Shown here: positions 41,872-49,642 of the stretch, in pieces | Position numbering within the stretch: position 1 is the stretch's first letter | Layout of the letters: each line of letters opens with the position of its first letter | DNA from: Streptomyces roseolilacinus | GTDB lineage: Bacteria; Actinomycetota; Actinomycetes; Streptomycetales; Streptomycetaceae | Assembly (NCBI RefSeq): GCF_014649335.1 | Contig: NZ_BMSV01000004.1 | Location: 248,001-312,000 of the forward strand | Length of the DNA: 64,000 bases | Reading direction: 5' to 3' | The notes under the pieces: generated by a model | The model's input: the letters and a program-made list of their open reading frames with translations, nothing else | Told to the model about the DNA's origin: nothing | Database searches by the model: none | Translations under genes and position numbers: made by a program

Positions 41872-42660
41872 TCAGCGGGCTTCCTGGGGAGCGGCGGTCC
41901 GGGCGCGCATGGTGGCGAGGACGTCGTCGCGGTCGTAGTAGACCTGGCGGCCGTTCTTGCGGCGCCGCCAGCGGTGCGTGTTGGCCAGCCAGTACACCGT
42001 GCCGGAGGCGATGCGCCAGCCGGCGGCGATGTCCTGCGCGGTCAGCCCCGTCGTGCCGCGCCCCGCGCGCGGCGGCGCCTCGTGCAGGGTGTGCCACAGT
42101 TCCGGCGTCCAGGTGTGCCCGCGCTCGACGGTGCACGTGATCGCGGCCCGGCCGGACGGCGAGGGCGACGCGCCGGAGCCGAGGTGCGCGACGAGCGTGC
42201 CCCGGCAGCCGGGCCGTACGCACGGCCCGATCACCATGTGCCGGTCGGTGCGCCCGGACAGCACGCCCCAGGCGGACTTGACCAGTTCGTCGGTCTCGGC
42301 CACGAGGTCCTCCGCCGCCTCGTGACCGGCCAGCCATCCGGAGTGGTGGCTGAGGAAGGCCAGCAGGGCGACGGTGTTGCGGGTCGGGGCCTGGACGCCC
42401 CGCCCCTCCCGGACCACGGCGGCCCAGCTCGCCAGTACCCTGCGGATGCGATCCCTGGTGTCGACGGCCCTGCTGTTGAGCGGGATGCCGGGGGTGCCGC
42501 GTTCCCGGACCCGCTCGACCACCCCCCGTGAGGGTCGGGCCGAGGTCAGGGAGTGGGTGAGTTCGTTGTACAGCTCTCCAAGGGTCACCAGGTTCTTGGT
42601 GATCCGCCGGCGGGTCACCTGCGCGCTCGTGCTATAGGCAGGAATAGAGGCACATGGCAT
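41872..42660 (-). CDS. HTH DNA-binding protein
   Basis: A 262-residue protein. A C-terminal helix-turn-helix/excisionase-like region ('GLTAQDIAAGWRIASGTVYW', 'RWRRRKNGRQVYYDRDDVLA') follows a middle Cys-containing segment ('GPCVRPGCRGTLVAHLG') that resembles a zinc ribbon. ATG 42658-42660 has AGAGGA upstream; a TTG/ATG 11-12 codons earlier is possible. Similar proteins occur in Streptomyces without known function. It sits immediately left of the biosynthetic cluster, divergent from it, and could regulate it. Confidence 0.6.
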   Translation of the reverse strand: MPCASIPAYSTSAQVTRRRITKNLVTLGELYNELTHSLTSARPSRGVVERVRERGTPGIPLNSRAVDTRDRIRRVLASWAAVVREGRGVQAPTRNTVALLAFLSHHSGWLAGHEAAEDLVAETDELVKSAWGVLSGRTDRHMVIGPCVRPGCRGTLVAHLGSGASPSPSGRAAITCTVERGHTWTPELWHTLHEAPPRAGRGTTGLTAQDIAAGWRIASGTVYWLANTHRWRRRKNGRQVYYDRDDVLATMRARTAAPQEAR

Positions 42661-43167
42661 AGGGCATCCTCTGCAGGCGTATGACGACAGCATCAATGAG
42701 CCTGAGGGTCCGGGCTACCAGGTCGATACCAATCCGTTCCCGCCCGGTGGTGCCGGCGGACGACTCTTGACAAAAGCCCAGGATCACCAAGAGGATGGGC
42801 TTCAGGTTGGTGTTTCATGCCCAGTTCGGGCAGCACCACCCGAGGGGGCTCCACGTTTTACGGGTCGACAGATCGTAAAACGATGATGAACCACACCCCT
42901 TGACATTCCACTTGCACATCCGCCCAGCTCAGCTGGGTTGTTCAGCATGCACGCGGGACGCCTCGGCGTCCCTTTCGCTCTTCCCGGACACACCGCCGAC
43001 ACGCCCGGCGCGCCCCTTTGACATACGCCTGCCGGGCCGCTCCTCCGTCGTGGCCGGAAACAGACCTTCAGGCGGTATTGGCAATTCCGCCGGCTCCGCC
43101 CCCGCACCGAGGAATTGAGGCCGACATCACTACGCGCACGGAAACCACGGAAACCGGCTTCCGGACC
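42661..43167. other. Intergenic region at the left border of the isonitrile cluster
   Basis: About 500 bp, relatively AT-rich for this genome. It contains a 9-bp inverted repeat (42854-42882), a perfect dyad CCCAGCT-C-AGCTGGG (42923-42937), and two TTGACA hexamers (42899, 43018) without a convincing -10 at normal spacing. The open frame of the HAD gene extends back to a TTG at 43018, so its start could lie in this interval. Confidence 0.5.
42854..42882. promoter_or_regulatory. Inverted repeat, possible operator of the isonitrile cluster
   Basis: Perfect 9-bp arms CGTTTTACG / CGTAAAACG around an 11-bp spacer. It is AT-rich against a GC-rich background and lies between the HTH gene and the cluster. 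Confidence 0.5.
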
Positions 43168-43839
43168 GTGGACACAGTCCTTTTCGATCTCGACGGCACC
43201 CTGGTCGACACACTGGACGACATCGTCCGCGCGGTGAACACGGCACTGCGTGACCACGGCCTCCCGACCCTGTCCCGCGCTGAGGTCAGGGACCGGGTGG
43301 GCGAGGGGGGGACGGCGCTGGTCGACGCGTCCGTACGCAAGTCCGGGCGCGCCGTGGGCCCCGCCGTCGTGGCCCGCGCCCAGGAGGCGTACCTGACCGG
43401 CTACGCCGCCTCGCCCGCCGAGGACTCCCGGCCGTACCCGGGCGCCGCGGCGCTGCTGGAGCGGCTGCGCGCGGCGGGTGTCCGCACCGCGCTGTGCACC
43501 AACAAGGCCGGCGGCGTCACCGGCGAGCTGCTCAAGGCCCTGCACCTCGACGGCTGCTTCGACGCGGTCGTCACGGGGGACGGTCCGGCCGGGCGCAAGC
43601 CGTCGCCCGAACCCCTGCACCACGCGCTGAAACTGGCCGGCGGCACGGCCGGCCTCATGGTCGGCGACAGCCGCCACGACCTCGCCGCCGCCCGCGCCGC
43701 CAGCATGCCCGCGGCCTGGGTGAGCTTCGGATACGGCCGGCCGGGTCCCGCCCAGGCCCCGGATCTGGAGCTGTCCCGTCTCGACGCGCTGGAGTCCACC
43801 GCGCGCACCGTGCGCATCCAGTTCCACGCGATCCGATGA
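43168..43839 (+). CDS. HAD-superfamily phosphatase
   Basis: A 223-residue HAD hydrolase: motif I 'VLFDLDGTLVDTLDDIV', motif II 'ALCTNKAGG', motif III Lys region 'GPAGRKPSPEPLHHAL', motif IV 'GLMVGDSRHDLAAARAA'. It resembles phosphoglycolate phosphatases (PGP/Gph). The GTG at 43168 places motif I at the usual distance, but it lacks a strong ribosome binding site; in-frame TTG 43018 is the alternative. It precedes the isonitrile synthase by 32 bp and is probably cotranscribed. Isonitrile synthases of the PvcA type draw their carbon from ribulose-5-phosphate, so a phosphatase here may act on a phosphorylated intermediate or by-product (inference). Confidence 0.85.
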   Translation: MDTVLFDLDGTLVDTLDDIVRAVNTALRDHGLPTLSRAEVRDRVGEGGTALVDASVRKSGRAVGPAVVARAQEAYLTGYAASPAEDSRPYPGAAALLERLRAAGVRTALCTNKAGGVTGELLKALHLDGCFDAVVTGDGPAGRKPSPEPLHHALKLAGGTAGLMVGDSRHDLAAARAASMPAAWVSFGYGRPGPAQAPDLELSRLDALESTARTVRIQFHAIR

Positions 43840-43871
43840 CCGAACCCCACTTATCCCTCAAGGAGGGAACG

Positions 43872-44849
43872 ATGTCCGGTTCACCCGCGGACGACATTCT
43901 CCGCCTGGTCTTCTCGTTCCGCCGCCTCGCCCACACCCCGGCCGACAGCAGTTGCGCCGCCGGGACGTGCGAGGAGTGCTTCGCGCTGCACCGGCCGAAG
44001 GTCGAGCACTTCATCGAACAGGGCGTTCCCATCCACTTCGTGATCCCGGCGTTCCCCGCCAAGTCGCCCAACCCGGAGAAGGTGCTCGGCACGCTCCCGG
44101 ACATGGCGGAGCGGGTGTCCCTGGAGTTCCTCCAGGAGCTGTGCGACTACACCCGCCACTGCTACGAGCCGGGCGCGCGCATCACCATCTGCTCCGACGG
44201 CCACGTCTTCAGCGACCTCGTCGGCGTCCCCGACGAGACCGTCCACGCGTACGGGGCCGAACTGGACGTCCTGCTCGGGGCGATCGGCGCGGACGCGATC
44301 AACACCTACGGGCTGGAGGACGCGTTCCCCGGCTTCCCGTACGACGAGCAGCGGGCCATGCTCACCAGCCAGTACGCCGTCCCCGTCGAGGAGGTGCGCG
44401 CCCGCGCCCTGGAGGTCCCGGCCGCGCGGAGCATCTTCGGCGGCATCCACCGGTTCCTGTTCGAGGACCGGATGGCCCTGAGCACCGGCCGCAGCCGCAA
44501 CAGCGTCCGCGAGGAGACCAAGTCCCTGGCGTACCAGGTGATCCAGCGCAGCGACGCGTGGAGCAGCCTCGTCGAGGACTTCTTCCCCGAGGCGCTGCGC
44601 CTCTCCATCCACCCCCAGGTCAGCCACTCCTCCAAGATCGGCATCCACATGATGCGGACGAAGGACAACTGGATGACCCCCTGGCACGGTGTGGCGCTCG
44701 ACGACGGCGAGGGCGTGCGCCTCGTCAAGCGCCACGAGGCCGAGGAACTCGGCGCGACGCTCGTCATGCGCGGCGGCCGCGTCAGCCACTACATCGCCCC
44801 GAACGTCTCGTCATCCCTCAAGCCGCTGATCGAGGAGGTCGCGTCATGA
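43872..44849 (+). CDS. Isonitrile synthase (PvcA/IsnA/DIT1 family), copy 1
   Basis: A 325-residue protein of normal family length. Landmarks: 'CAAGTCEECFALHRPKVEHF', 'IHFVIPAFPAKSPNPEKVLG', 'ICSDGHVFSDLVGVPDE', 'RLSIHPQVSHSSKIGIHMM' and 'WMTPWHGVAL'. PvcA/IsnA enzymes convert the amino group of Tyr or Trp to an isonitrile using ribulose-5-phosphate; which amino acid is used here cannot be read from sequence. It has an ideal AAGGAGGG site before ATG 43872 and overlaps the oxygenase gene by 4 nt. Confidence 0.92.
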   Translation: MSGSPADDILRLVFSFRRLAHTPADSSCAAGTCEECFALHRPKVEHFIEQGVPIHFVIPAFPAKSPNPEKVLGTLPDMAERVSLEFLQELCDYTRHCYEPGARITICSDGHVFSDLVGVPDETVHAYGAELDVLLGAIGADAINTYGLEDAFPGFPYDEQRAMLTSQYAVPVEEVRARALEVPAARSIFGGIHRFLFEDRMALSTGRSRNSVREETKSLAYQVIQRSDAWSSLVEDFFPEALRLSIHPQVSHSSKIGIHMMRTKDNWMTPWHGVALDDGEGVRLVKRHEAEELGATLVMRGGRVSHYIAPNVSSSLKPLIEEVAS

Positions 44850-45643
44850 CCGCGTACACCGTCACCGCCCTCAAGCCGTTCGGCGCCGTCGTCGAAGCCC
44901 GTCAGGAAGGGACCGACCTCGGCTCGATCGACCTGGAGGCCGTCCGCGCGCTCGTCGGCGAGCACCGCGTCGTCGTCCTGCGCCGGTTCCGGTCCTGGAC
45001 CCACAAGGACGAGCTCGTCGCGTACGCGCGGCGCTGGGGCGACCTGCTGTCCTGGAACTTCGGCGAGGTCCTCGACCTGGAGGTCCACGCCGACCCCAAG
45101 GACTACGTGTTCACCCCGGGTCCCGTGCCGTACCACTGGGACGGGGCGTTCGCGGAGAAGACGCCCACGCACCAGATCTTCCAGTGCGTGAAGGCGCCGG
45201 CCCGCGGCACCGGCGGCCGGACGACGTTCTGCGACACCACGATGGTCCTGGACGCGCTGCCCGCCGAGAAGCGCGCCCAGTGGGAGGCGCTGAGCGTCAC
45301 CTACCGCAAGGAGAAGACGGCGCACTACGGCGGACACATCACCGCCCGGCTCGTGCAGCCGCACCCGCACACCGGCGTGCCGACTATCCGGTACGCCGAG
45401 CCGCTGGCGCCCGAGGAGTTCCTCAGCCCGCTCTTCCTCGACGTGGACGGGCTGCCGGAGGGCACCGACGCGGAGGCGTTCTTCGCCGACATCAAGGAGC
45501 GCCTGTACTCCCCGGACGTGATGTACGAGCACGCGTGGGAGGACGGTGACTTCGTCATCACCGACAACCACGCACTGGTGCACGGCCGTACCGCGTTCAC
45601 CCAGGGCTCGCCGCGCCATCTGCGGCGCGTGCACGTCCTGTGA
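44846..45643 (+). CDS. TauD/PvcB-like 2OG-Fe(II) oxygenase
   Basis: A 265-residue TauD-family oxygenase. 'HRVVVLRRFRSWTHKDELVA' opens the fold, Fe ligands His-Asp are in 'PVPYHWDGAFAEKTPTH', and the distal His-Arg part is in 'TDNHALVHGRTAF' with 'LRRVHVL' at the C-terminus. In PvcB/IsnB systems such an enzyme oxidises the isonitrile amino acid, often with decarboxylation to a vinyl isonitrile or toward a coumarin. The direct 4-nt overlaps with the isonitrile synthase and the halogenase frame fix its place in the pathway. Confidence 0.9.
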   Translation: MTAYTVTALKPFGAVVEARQEGTDLGSIDLEAVRALVGEHRVVVLRRFRSWTHKDELVAYARRWGDLLSWNFGEVLDLEVHADPKDYVFTPGPVPYHWDGAFAEKTPTHQIFQCVKAPARGTGGRTTFCDTTMVLDALPAEKRAQWEALSVTYRKEKTAHYGGHITARLVQPHPHTGVPTIRYAEPLAPEEFLSPLFLDVDGLPEGTDAEAFFADIKERLYSPDVMYEHAWEDGDFVITDNHALVHGRTAFTQGSPRHLRRVHVL

Positions 45644-45720
45644 GCACCGCCAGTACCACCAGTACCACCAGCACCACTCGCACCATCCGAACCACCCCGG
45701 ACAACGAGAGGCGAGACTTG

Positions 45721-47493
45721 ATGCGACCGTACTACGACGTGGTGATCATGGGTGGCGGCCCGGGCGGGTCGTCCCTCGCCGCACTGCTCATGCGGCAGGG
45801 CGGCCTCAGCGTGGCCGTGTTCGAGAAGGAGGACTTCCCGCGCGAGCACATCGGGGAGTCCTTCGCCCACCCGCTGATACCCGTCCTGGAGGAGACCGGG
45901 GCGCTGGAGAAGGTCCTGGCCAGCGACTGTTGGGTGAAGAAGTACGGAGGCATCTTCCAGTGGCGCGCGGAGGACCCGCACGTCGCCTTCTTCGACCACT
46001 CCAACACCGTCCGCGACGGCGCCTACCGCTGGGCGATCCACGTCAACCGCTCCGAATTCGACAAGATCCTGCTGGACCACGCCCGCGACCTGGGCGCCGA
46101 CGTGTTCGAGGGCACGGCCGTCTCGGACTGCACGCTGCTGCCCGACGGCCAGGGCCAGGAGATCACCCTCAAGGACGGCCGCACGGTCCGCGCCGGGTTC
46201 TTCGTCGACGCCTCGGGCCGCCGCAACAGCATCGTCACCAAGAAGCGCCGCGAGTGGCTGTCCGGTTACCGGAACATCGCCATCTGGCAGCACTACCTCG
46301 GCGGCAAGTCGACGCAGACGCTGGAAGGCGACTGGAACATCTTCCGCGACGGGGACATGTCCCCGATCGGCTGCTTCGCCTTCCGCGACGGCTGGTGCTG
46401 GTACATCCCCGTCCGGAAGATCATCAACGGGGAGCGGGTGACCACCCACTCCATCGGCATCGTCACCGACCCCGGCATCCTCAAGCAGCCGGGCACCGAC
46501 TTCACCGACCCGGAGGTCTTCCTCCGGACGGTCAAGGAGGTCCCGAGGCTCAAGGACCTGATCCAGGACGTCACCCCGGTCGACAACAAGATGCTGACCG
46601 CGACCAACTACTCGATGATCAATGACAAGTTCTCGGACTACGAGGGACGCTGGATCCTCCTCGGTGACGCCTCGTACTTCGTCGACCCGCTGTTCTCCTC
46701 CGGCGTCGCCTTCGCCACCAACCAGGCCCGCGCCGCCGCCGCGCTGATCCGCGAGACCCGCCGCGAGGGCCTCAGCGAGGACGAGGTGCGGGGCATGTGG
46801 CGGGACTACGACACCGAGTGGCACGGCATGGCGTCGTCGTTCGCGCTCTCCATCGACCAGTGGTACTACGCCATCGGCAAGGACAACCCGGAGAGCGTGT
46901 ACTGGAACAGCCGCGGCACCGAGGGCCCGGCGGGCCCCAGCCACGAGGCGACGTTCCAGGCGCTGCTCAACACGGCCTTCACCCCCGACCTGCTCCAGGT
47001 GCTGACGCAGGGCGAGGGCCTGGCGGCGCTCGACGTGAACGGCCCGTTCATGACCGCCTACGCCGAGGCCAACGACCTGCGGCTGGACGCCGAGACGAAG
47101 GTGGCCCTCAAGGAGAACGTCACCGTCCTCCAGGGCCCGGCGCTGGACATCCCCGGCTTCAAGGCGGCCATCCCGCCGAACCCGGACCTCATGCCGGAGG
47201 AGGAGCAGAAGGCCATCGCCGACTACTGGGCCGACCCGGTCCGCAACGGCGACCTCGTCGAGTCGCCGCTCGACCGGACGCTCGCCGCACACCGGTTCGG
47301 CTTCACCGACGACCCGGAGGGGCCGCAGATCCGCGGCCTGGACGAGCGCGACGGAGCGGCCGGCCTGTGGGAGCGGCTGCGCGGAGGGCCGGTGCTCTGG
47401 CACGAACTGGTCCAGGAGCTCGACGAGGGCCAGCAGCGGCTCCTGAAGCGGCTGCTGCACGCCGGGATGCTGGACCTGGGCTCCCACGCCTGA
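45721..47493 (+). CDS. FAD-dependent halogenase (CmlS-like)
   Basis: A 590-residue flavin halogenase. Features: dinucleotide site 'YDVVIMGGGPGGSSLAALL', 'FPREHIGESFAHPLIPVLEE', the halogenase motif WxWxIP as 'GWCWYIPV', and 'LLGDASYFVDPLFSSGVAFA', whose Asp aligns with the covalent FAD-Asp of CmlS (from memory). The C-terminal extension is long, as in CmlS. It would halogenate an activated or aromatic intermediate. ATG 45721 has AGAGGCGAG upstream; an in-frame GTG at 45640 overlapping the oxygenase stop by 4 nt would add a Thr/Ser-rich leader of 27 residues. Confidence 0.87.
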   Translation: MRPYYDVVIMGGGPGGSSLAALLMRQGGLSVAVFEKEDFPREHIGESFAHPLIPVLEETGALEKVLASDCWVKKYGGIFQWRAEDPHVAFFDHSNTVRDGAYRWAIHVNRSEFDKILLDHARDLGADVFEGTAVSDCTLLPDGQGQEITLKDGRTVRAGFFVDASGRRNSIVTKKRREWLSGYRNIAIWQHYLGGKSTQTLEGDWNIFRDGDMSPIGCFAFRDGWCWYIPVRKIINGERVTTHSIGIVTDPGILKQPGTDFTDPEVFLRTVKEVPRLKDLIQDVTPVDNKMLTATNYSMINDKFSDYEGRWILLGDASYFVDPLFSSGVAFATNQARAAAALIRETRREGLSEDEVRGMWRDYDTEWHGMASSFALSIDQWYYAIGKDNPESVYWNSRGTEGPAGPSHEATFQALLNTAFTPDLLQVLTQGEGLAALDVNGPFMTAYAEANDLRLDAETKVALKENVTVLQGPALDIPGFKAAIPPNPDLMPEEEQKAIADYWADPVRNGDLVESPLDRTLAAHRFGFTDDPEGPQIRGLDERDGAAGLWERLRGGPVLWHELVQELDEGQQRLLKRLLHAGMLDLGSHA

Positions 47494-47580
47494 CGGCCGG
47501 GCGCACGACGACGGCGCCCGAGGCACCACCCGTACCACCGCACCGCCCGTACCACCGGTAAGAACCGCCCCGCCGTCCGT

Positions 47581-47604
47581 CCCGCCCCCCGTGGGCGGGG
47601 CGGG
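47581..47604 (+). other. GC-rich hairpin between halogenase and FAD oxidase genes
   Basis: CCCGCCCC pairs with GGGGCGGG over an 8-nt loop, with partial extension on both sides and no T tract. It may attenuate transcription or protect the 3' end of the upstream message. Confidence 0.4.
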
Positions 47605-47655
47605 CGGCGGCGCGCGGTGCCATCCAGGACGTTCCAGCAGAATGGTGAGGGTCGC

Positions 47656-49152
47656 ATGGGCCAGAAGAACAGGGAAGGCGACGAGAGAGCGGTCGCGCGA
47701 TGGCGGGACATCGTCGGTCCCGACGCCATCGCGTACGACGAGGCCACCCTGGCGGAGGTCTCCCGCAACACCTCGGCGTTCCCGGCACGCCGCGTGGTGG
47801 CCGTCCTGCGGCCCTCCGACCCCGACCAGGTGGCCCGGATCGTCCAGGTCGCCCGCGAGGAGAAGGTGCCGCTCCACCCGTACAGCACGGGCCTCAACTG
47901 GGGCCTCGGCTCCCGCCTCCCAGTGGGGGACGGCTGCGCCCTGCTCGACCTGTCCGCCATGAACCGCATCCGGGAGGTCGACACGGCCGGCCGGTACGCG
48001 ATCGTCGAACCCGGCGTCACCCAGCTCCAGCTCGCCGACCACCTGGCCGCCCACGCCCCGGACCTGGTCGCCAACGTGACCGGCTCGTCCCCGCACTCCT
48101 CCGTCCTCGGCAACCTCCTGGAACGCGGCACGGGCTTCCGCCGCCACCGCGCCGACGAGGTACGCGGCCTGGAGGTCGTCCTCGGCACCGGGCAGCAGCT
48201 GCGCACCGGCCTGTGGGCCGGTACGGGCACCCGGCAGCTGCACCACTACGCCCACGGCATCGGACCGCAGCTCGACGGGCTGTTCGTCCAGTCGAACCTG
48301 GGCATCGTGACGGCCGCCGTGGTGGACCTGCTGCCCCGCCAGGAACAGCTGCGCCTCCTGATGTTCACCCTCTCCGAGACGGCGCTGCCCGGCGTGGTCG
48401 ACGCCGTGCGCGGACTGTTCCTGCGCGGCACCCTCCGGTCCATCGTGCACATCTTCAACGACAAGCGGATCCTCGCCATGTCGGACAGCGACCGCGTACC
48501 GACCTGGACCGGAGCCGTCGCCGTCGACGGTACGCAGGAGCAGGTCGCCCTCGCCGTCGCCGACGTGAAGCGCACCCTGGCCGCCGAGGGCGCGACCGTA
48601 CGGGTGATCGACACGGAGGACGCCGGGCACCCCGACGCCGACCCGATCACCACCGCGATGTTCGACGTGCACACCGGCCGGCCCACCACGGCGTTCCTGC
48701 ACGGCCTGTACCAGTCGGTACCCGGCAAGGAGACGCCCCCCGACCCCGACGTCCTCGACGGGACCACCGTCGGCTACCTGGCGTGCATGCCGGTCGCCGC
48801 GGTCGACGGGCGGACCGTCGCGGACCTGGTGGCCGTCATCGAGAAGACCTGCGCGGACCACGGCCTCGTCCCGGCCATCGCCGTGAACCCGACCGGCCCC
48901 GACTACCTCGAATCGGTCGTCAACCTGTACTTCGACCGCACCGACCCGGAACAGGAGGAAGCCGCGCGGGCCTGCAACACCGAACTGCACCGGCGGCTGT
49001 ACGAGGACGGCTTCCGGTTCTACCGCGTCGGCGTCGAGACGATGGAGTCCCTCACCGGGTGGGACACCGCGCCGTGGGAGACGATCGGACTGCTCAAGGC
49101 GGCCCTGGACCCGGACGGCATCCTCTCCCCGGGGCGGTACGCGCCTTCTTAG
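47656..49152 (+). CDS. FAD-linked oxidase (vanillyl-alcohol-oxidase family)
   Basis: A 498-residue flavoprotein: PCMH-type FAD domain in the first ~220 residues ('RRVVAVLRPSDPDQVARIVQ', 'VPLHPYSTGLNWGLGSRLP', 'AIVEPGVTQLQLADHLA', 'FVQSNLGIVTAAVVDLLPRQ'), then a cap/substrate domain ending 'LLKAALDPDGILSPGRYAPS'. Family members oxidise para-phenols (vanillyl alcohol oxidase, p-cresol methylhydroxylase), which would suit a tyrosine-derived phenol. ATG 47656 is preceded by GGTGAGGG. It ends the operon; a strong terminator follows at 49581. Confidence 0.88.
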   Translation: MGQKNREGDERAVARWRDIVGPDAIAYDEATLAEVSRNTSAFPARRVVAVLRPSDPDQVARIVQVAREEKVPLHPYSTGLNWGLGSRLPVGDGCALLDLSAMNRIREVDTAGRYAIVEPGVTQLQLADHLAAHAPDLVANVTGSSPHSSVLGNLLERGTGFRRHRADEVRGLEVVLGTGQQLRTGLWAGTGTRQLHHYAHGIGPQLDGLFVQSNLGIVTAAVVDLLPRQEQLRLLMFTLSETALPGVVDAVRGLFLRGTLRSIVHIFNDKRILAMSDSDRVPTWTGAVAVDGTQEQVALAVADVKRTLAAEGATVRVIDTEDAGHPDADPITTAMFDVHTGRPTTAFLHGLYQSVPGKETPPDPDVLDGTTVGYLACMPVAAVDGRTVADLVAVIEKTCADHGLVPAIAVNPTGPDYLESVVNLYFDRTDPEQEEAARACNTELHRRLYEDGFRFYRVGVETMESLTGWDTAPWETIGLLKAALDPDGILSPGRYAPS

Positions 49153-49580
49153 GCTCGTTCCGCCTCCGGGGCGCTGTGAGCGGATGTCGGGAAGTCGACC
49201 GTGCTCGGCCCCTCGTACCTCGGGGCGCTGCGCGCGCTCGTCTTCCCGACACCCGCGCGCCCCTTCGGCTCCACGAGCGCTACAGGGGGGCACCCTCCCC
49301 CTCCCCGGCGATCCGGCCCCGCACGAAGCGTGCCCCCACCGGTCCGACACCCGCGCGCTCCTTCGGCTCCACGAGCGGCCCAACACGGCACCGTCCCCCT
49401 CCCGGGCCCTCAGGTGCGTCCCCGCCCACGGCACCGCGAGGCGCACGTCGACGGACTTCGGCCTCGTGGACGGCCGATGCGGTGCCCTGCCCCTCCCCCG
49501 TGCCGACCAGCCTCACGGGCGCGGGTTCTCACCGGCACTCGCGCCCTTCCGGCTTCACGGAGTGGCCCGAGTACCGACCA
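49153..49580. repeat. Gene-free interval with degenerate direct repeats
   Basis: About 430 bp with no supported gene. GACACCCGCGCGC(C/T)CCTTCG plus GCTCCACGAGCG occurs near 49248-49280 and again near 49347-49378. A second pair, CACGGGCGCGGGTTCTC with flanking similarity, occurs near 49515 and at 49586, where it forms the terminator. Confidence 0.6.
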
Positions 49581-49624
49581 AGCCCCACGGGCGCGGGTTC
49601 TCCCGGCGCCCGTGGGGCTTTTCG
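49581..49624. terminator. Bidirectional terminator between FAD oxidase and MFS genes
   Basis: Perfect 14-bp stem AGCCCCACGGGCGC / GCGCCCGTGGGGCT followed by TTTT. It sits between two convergent genes and can serve both. Confidence 0.9.
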
Positions 49625-49642
49625 GCTTTGTGGGGCGGGGGT

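Noticed and set aside
42899..43023. Two TTGACA hexamers as sigma-70 promoters of the isonitrile operon
   Set aside because: Neither has a plausible -10 hexamer 16-18 bp downstream.
45325..49446. 1373-codon minus-strand open frame
   Set aside because: Antisense to the halogenase and FAD oxidase genes, whose catalytic motifs are unambiguous.
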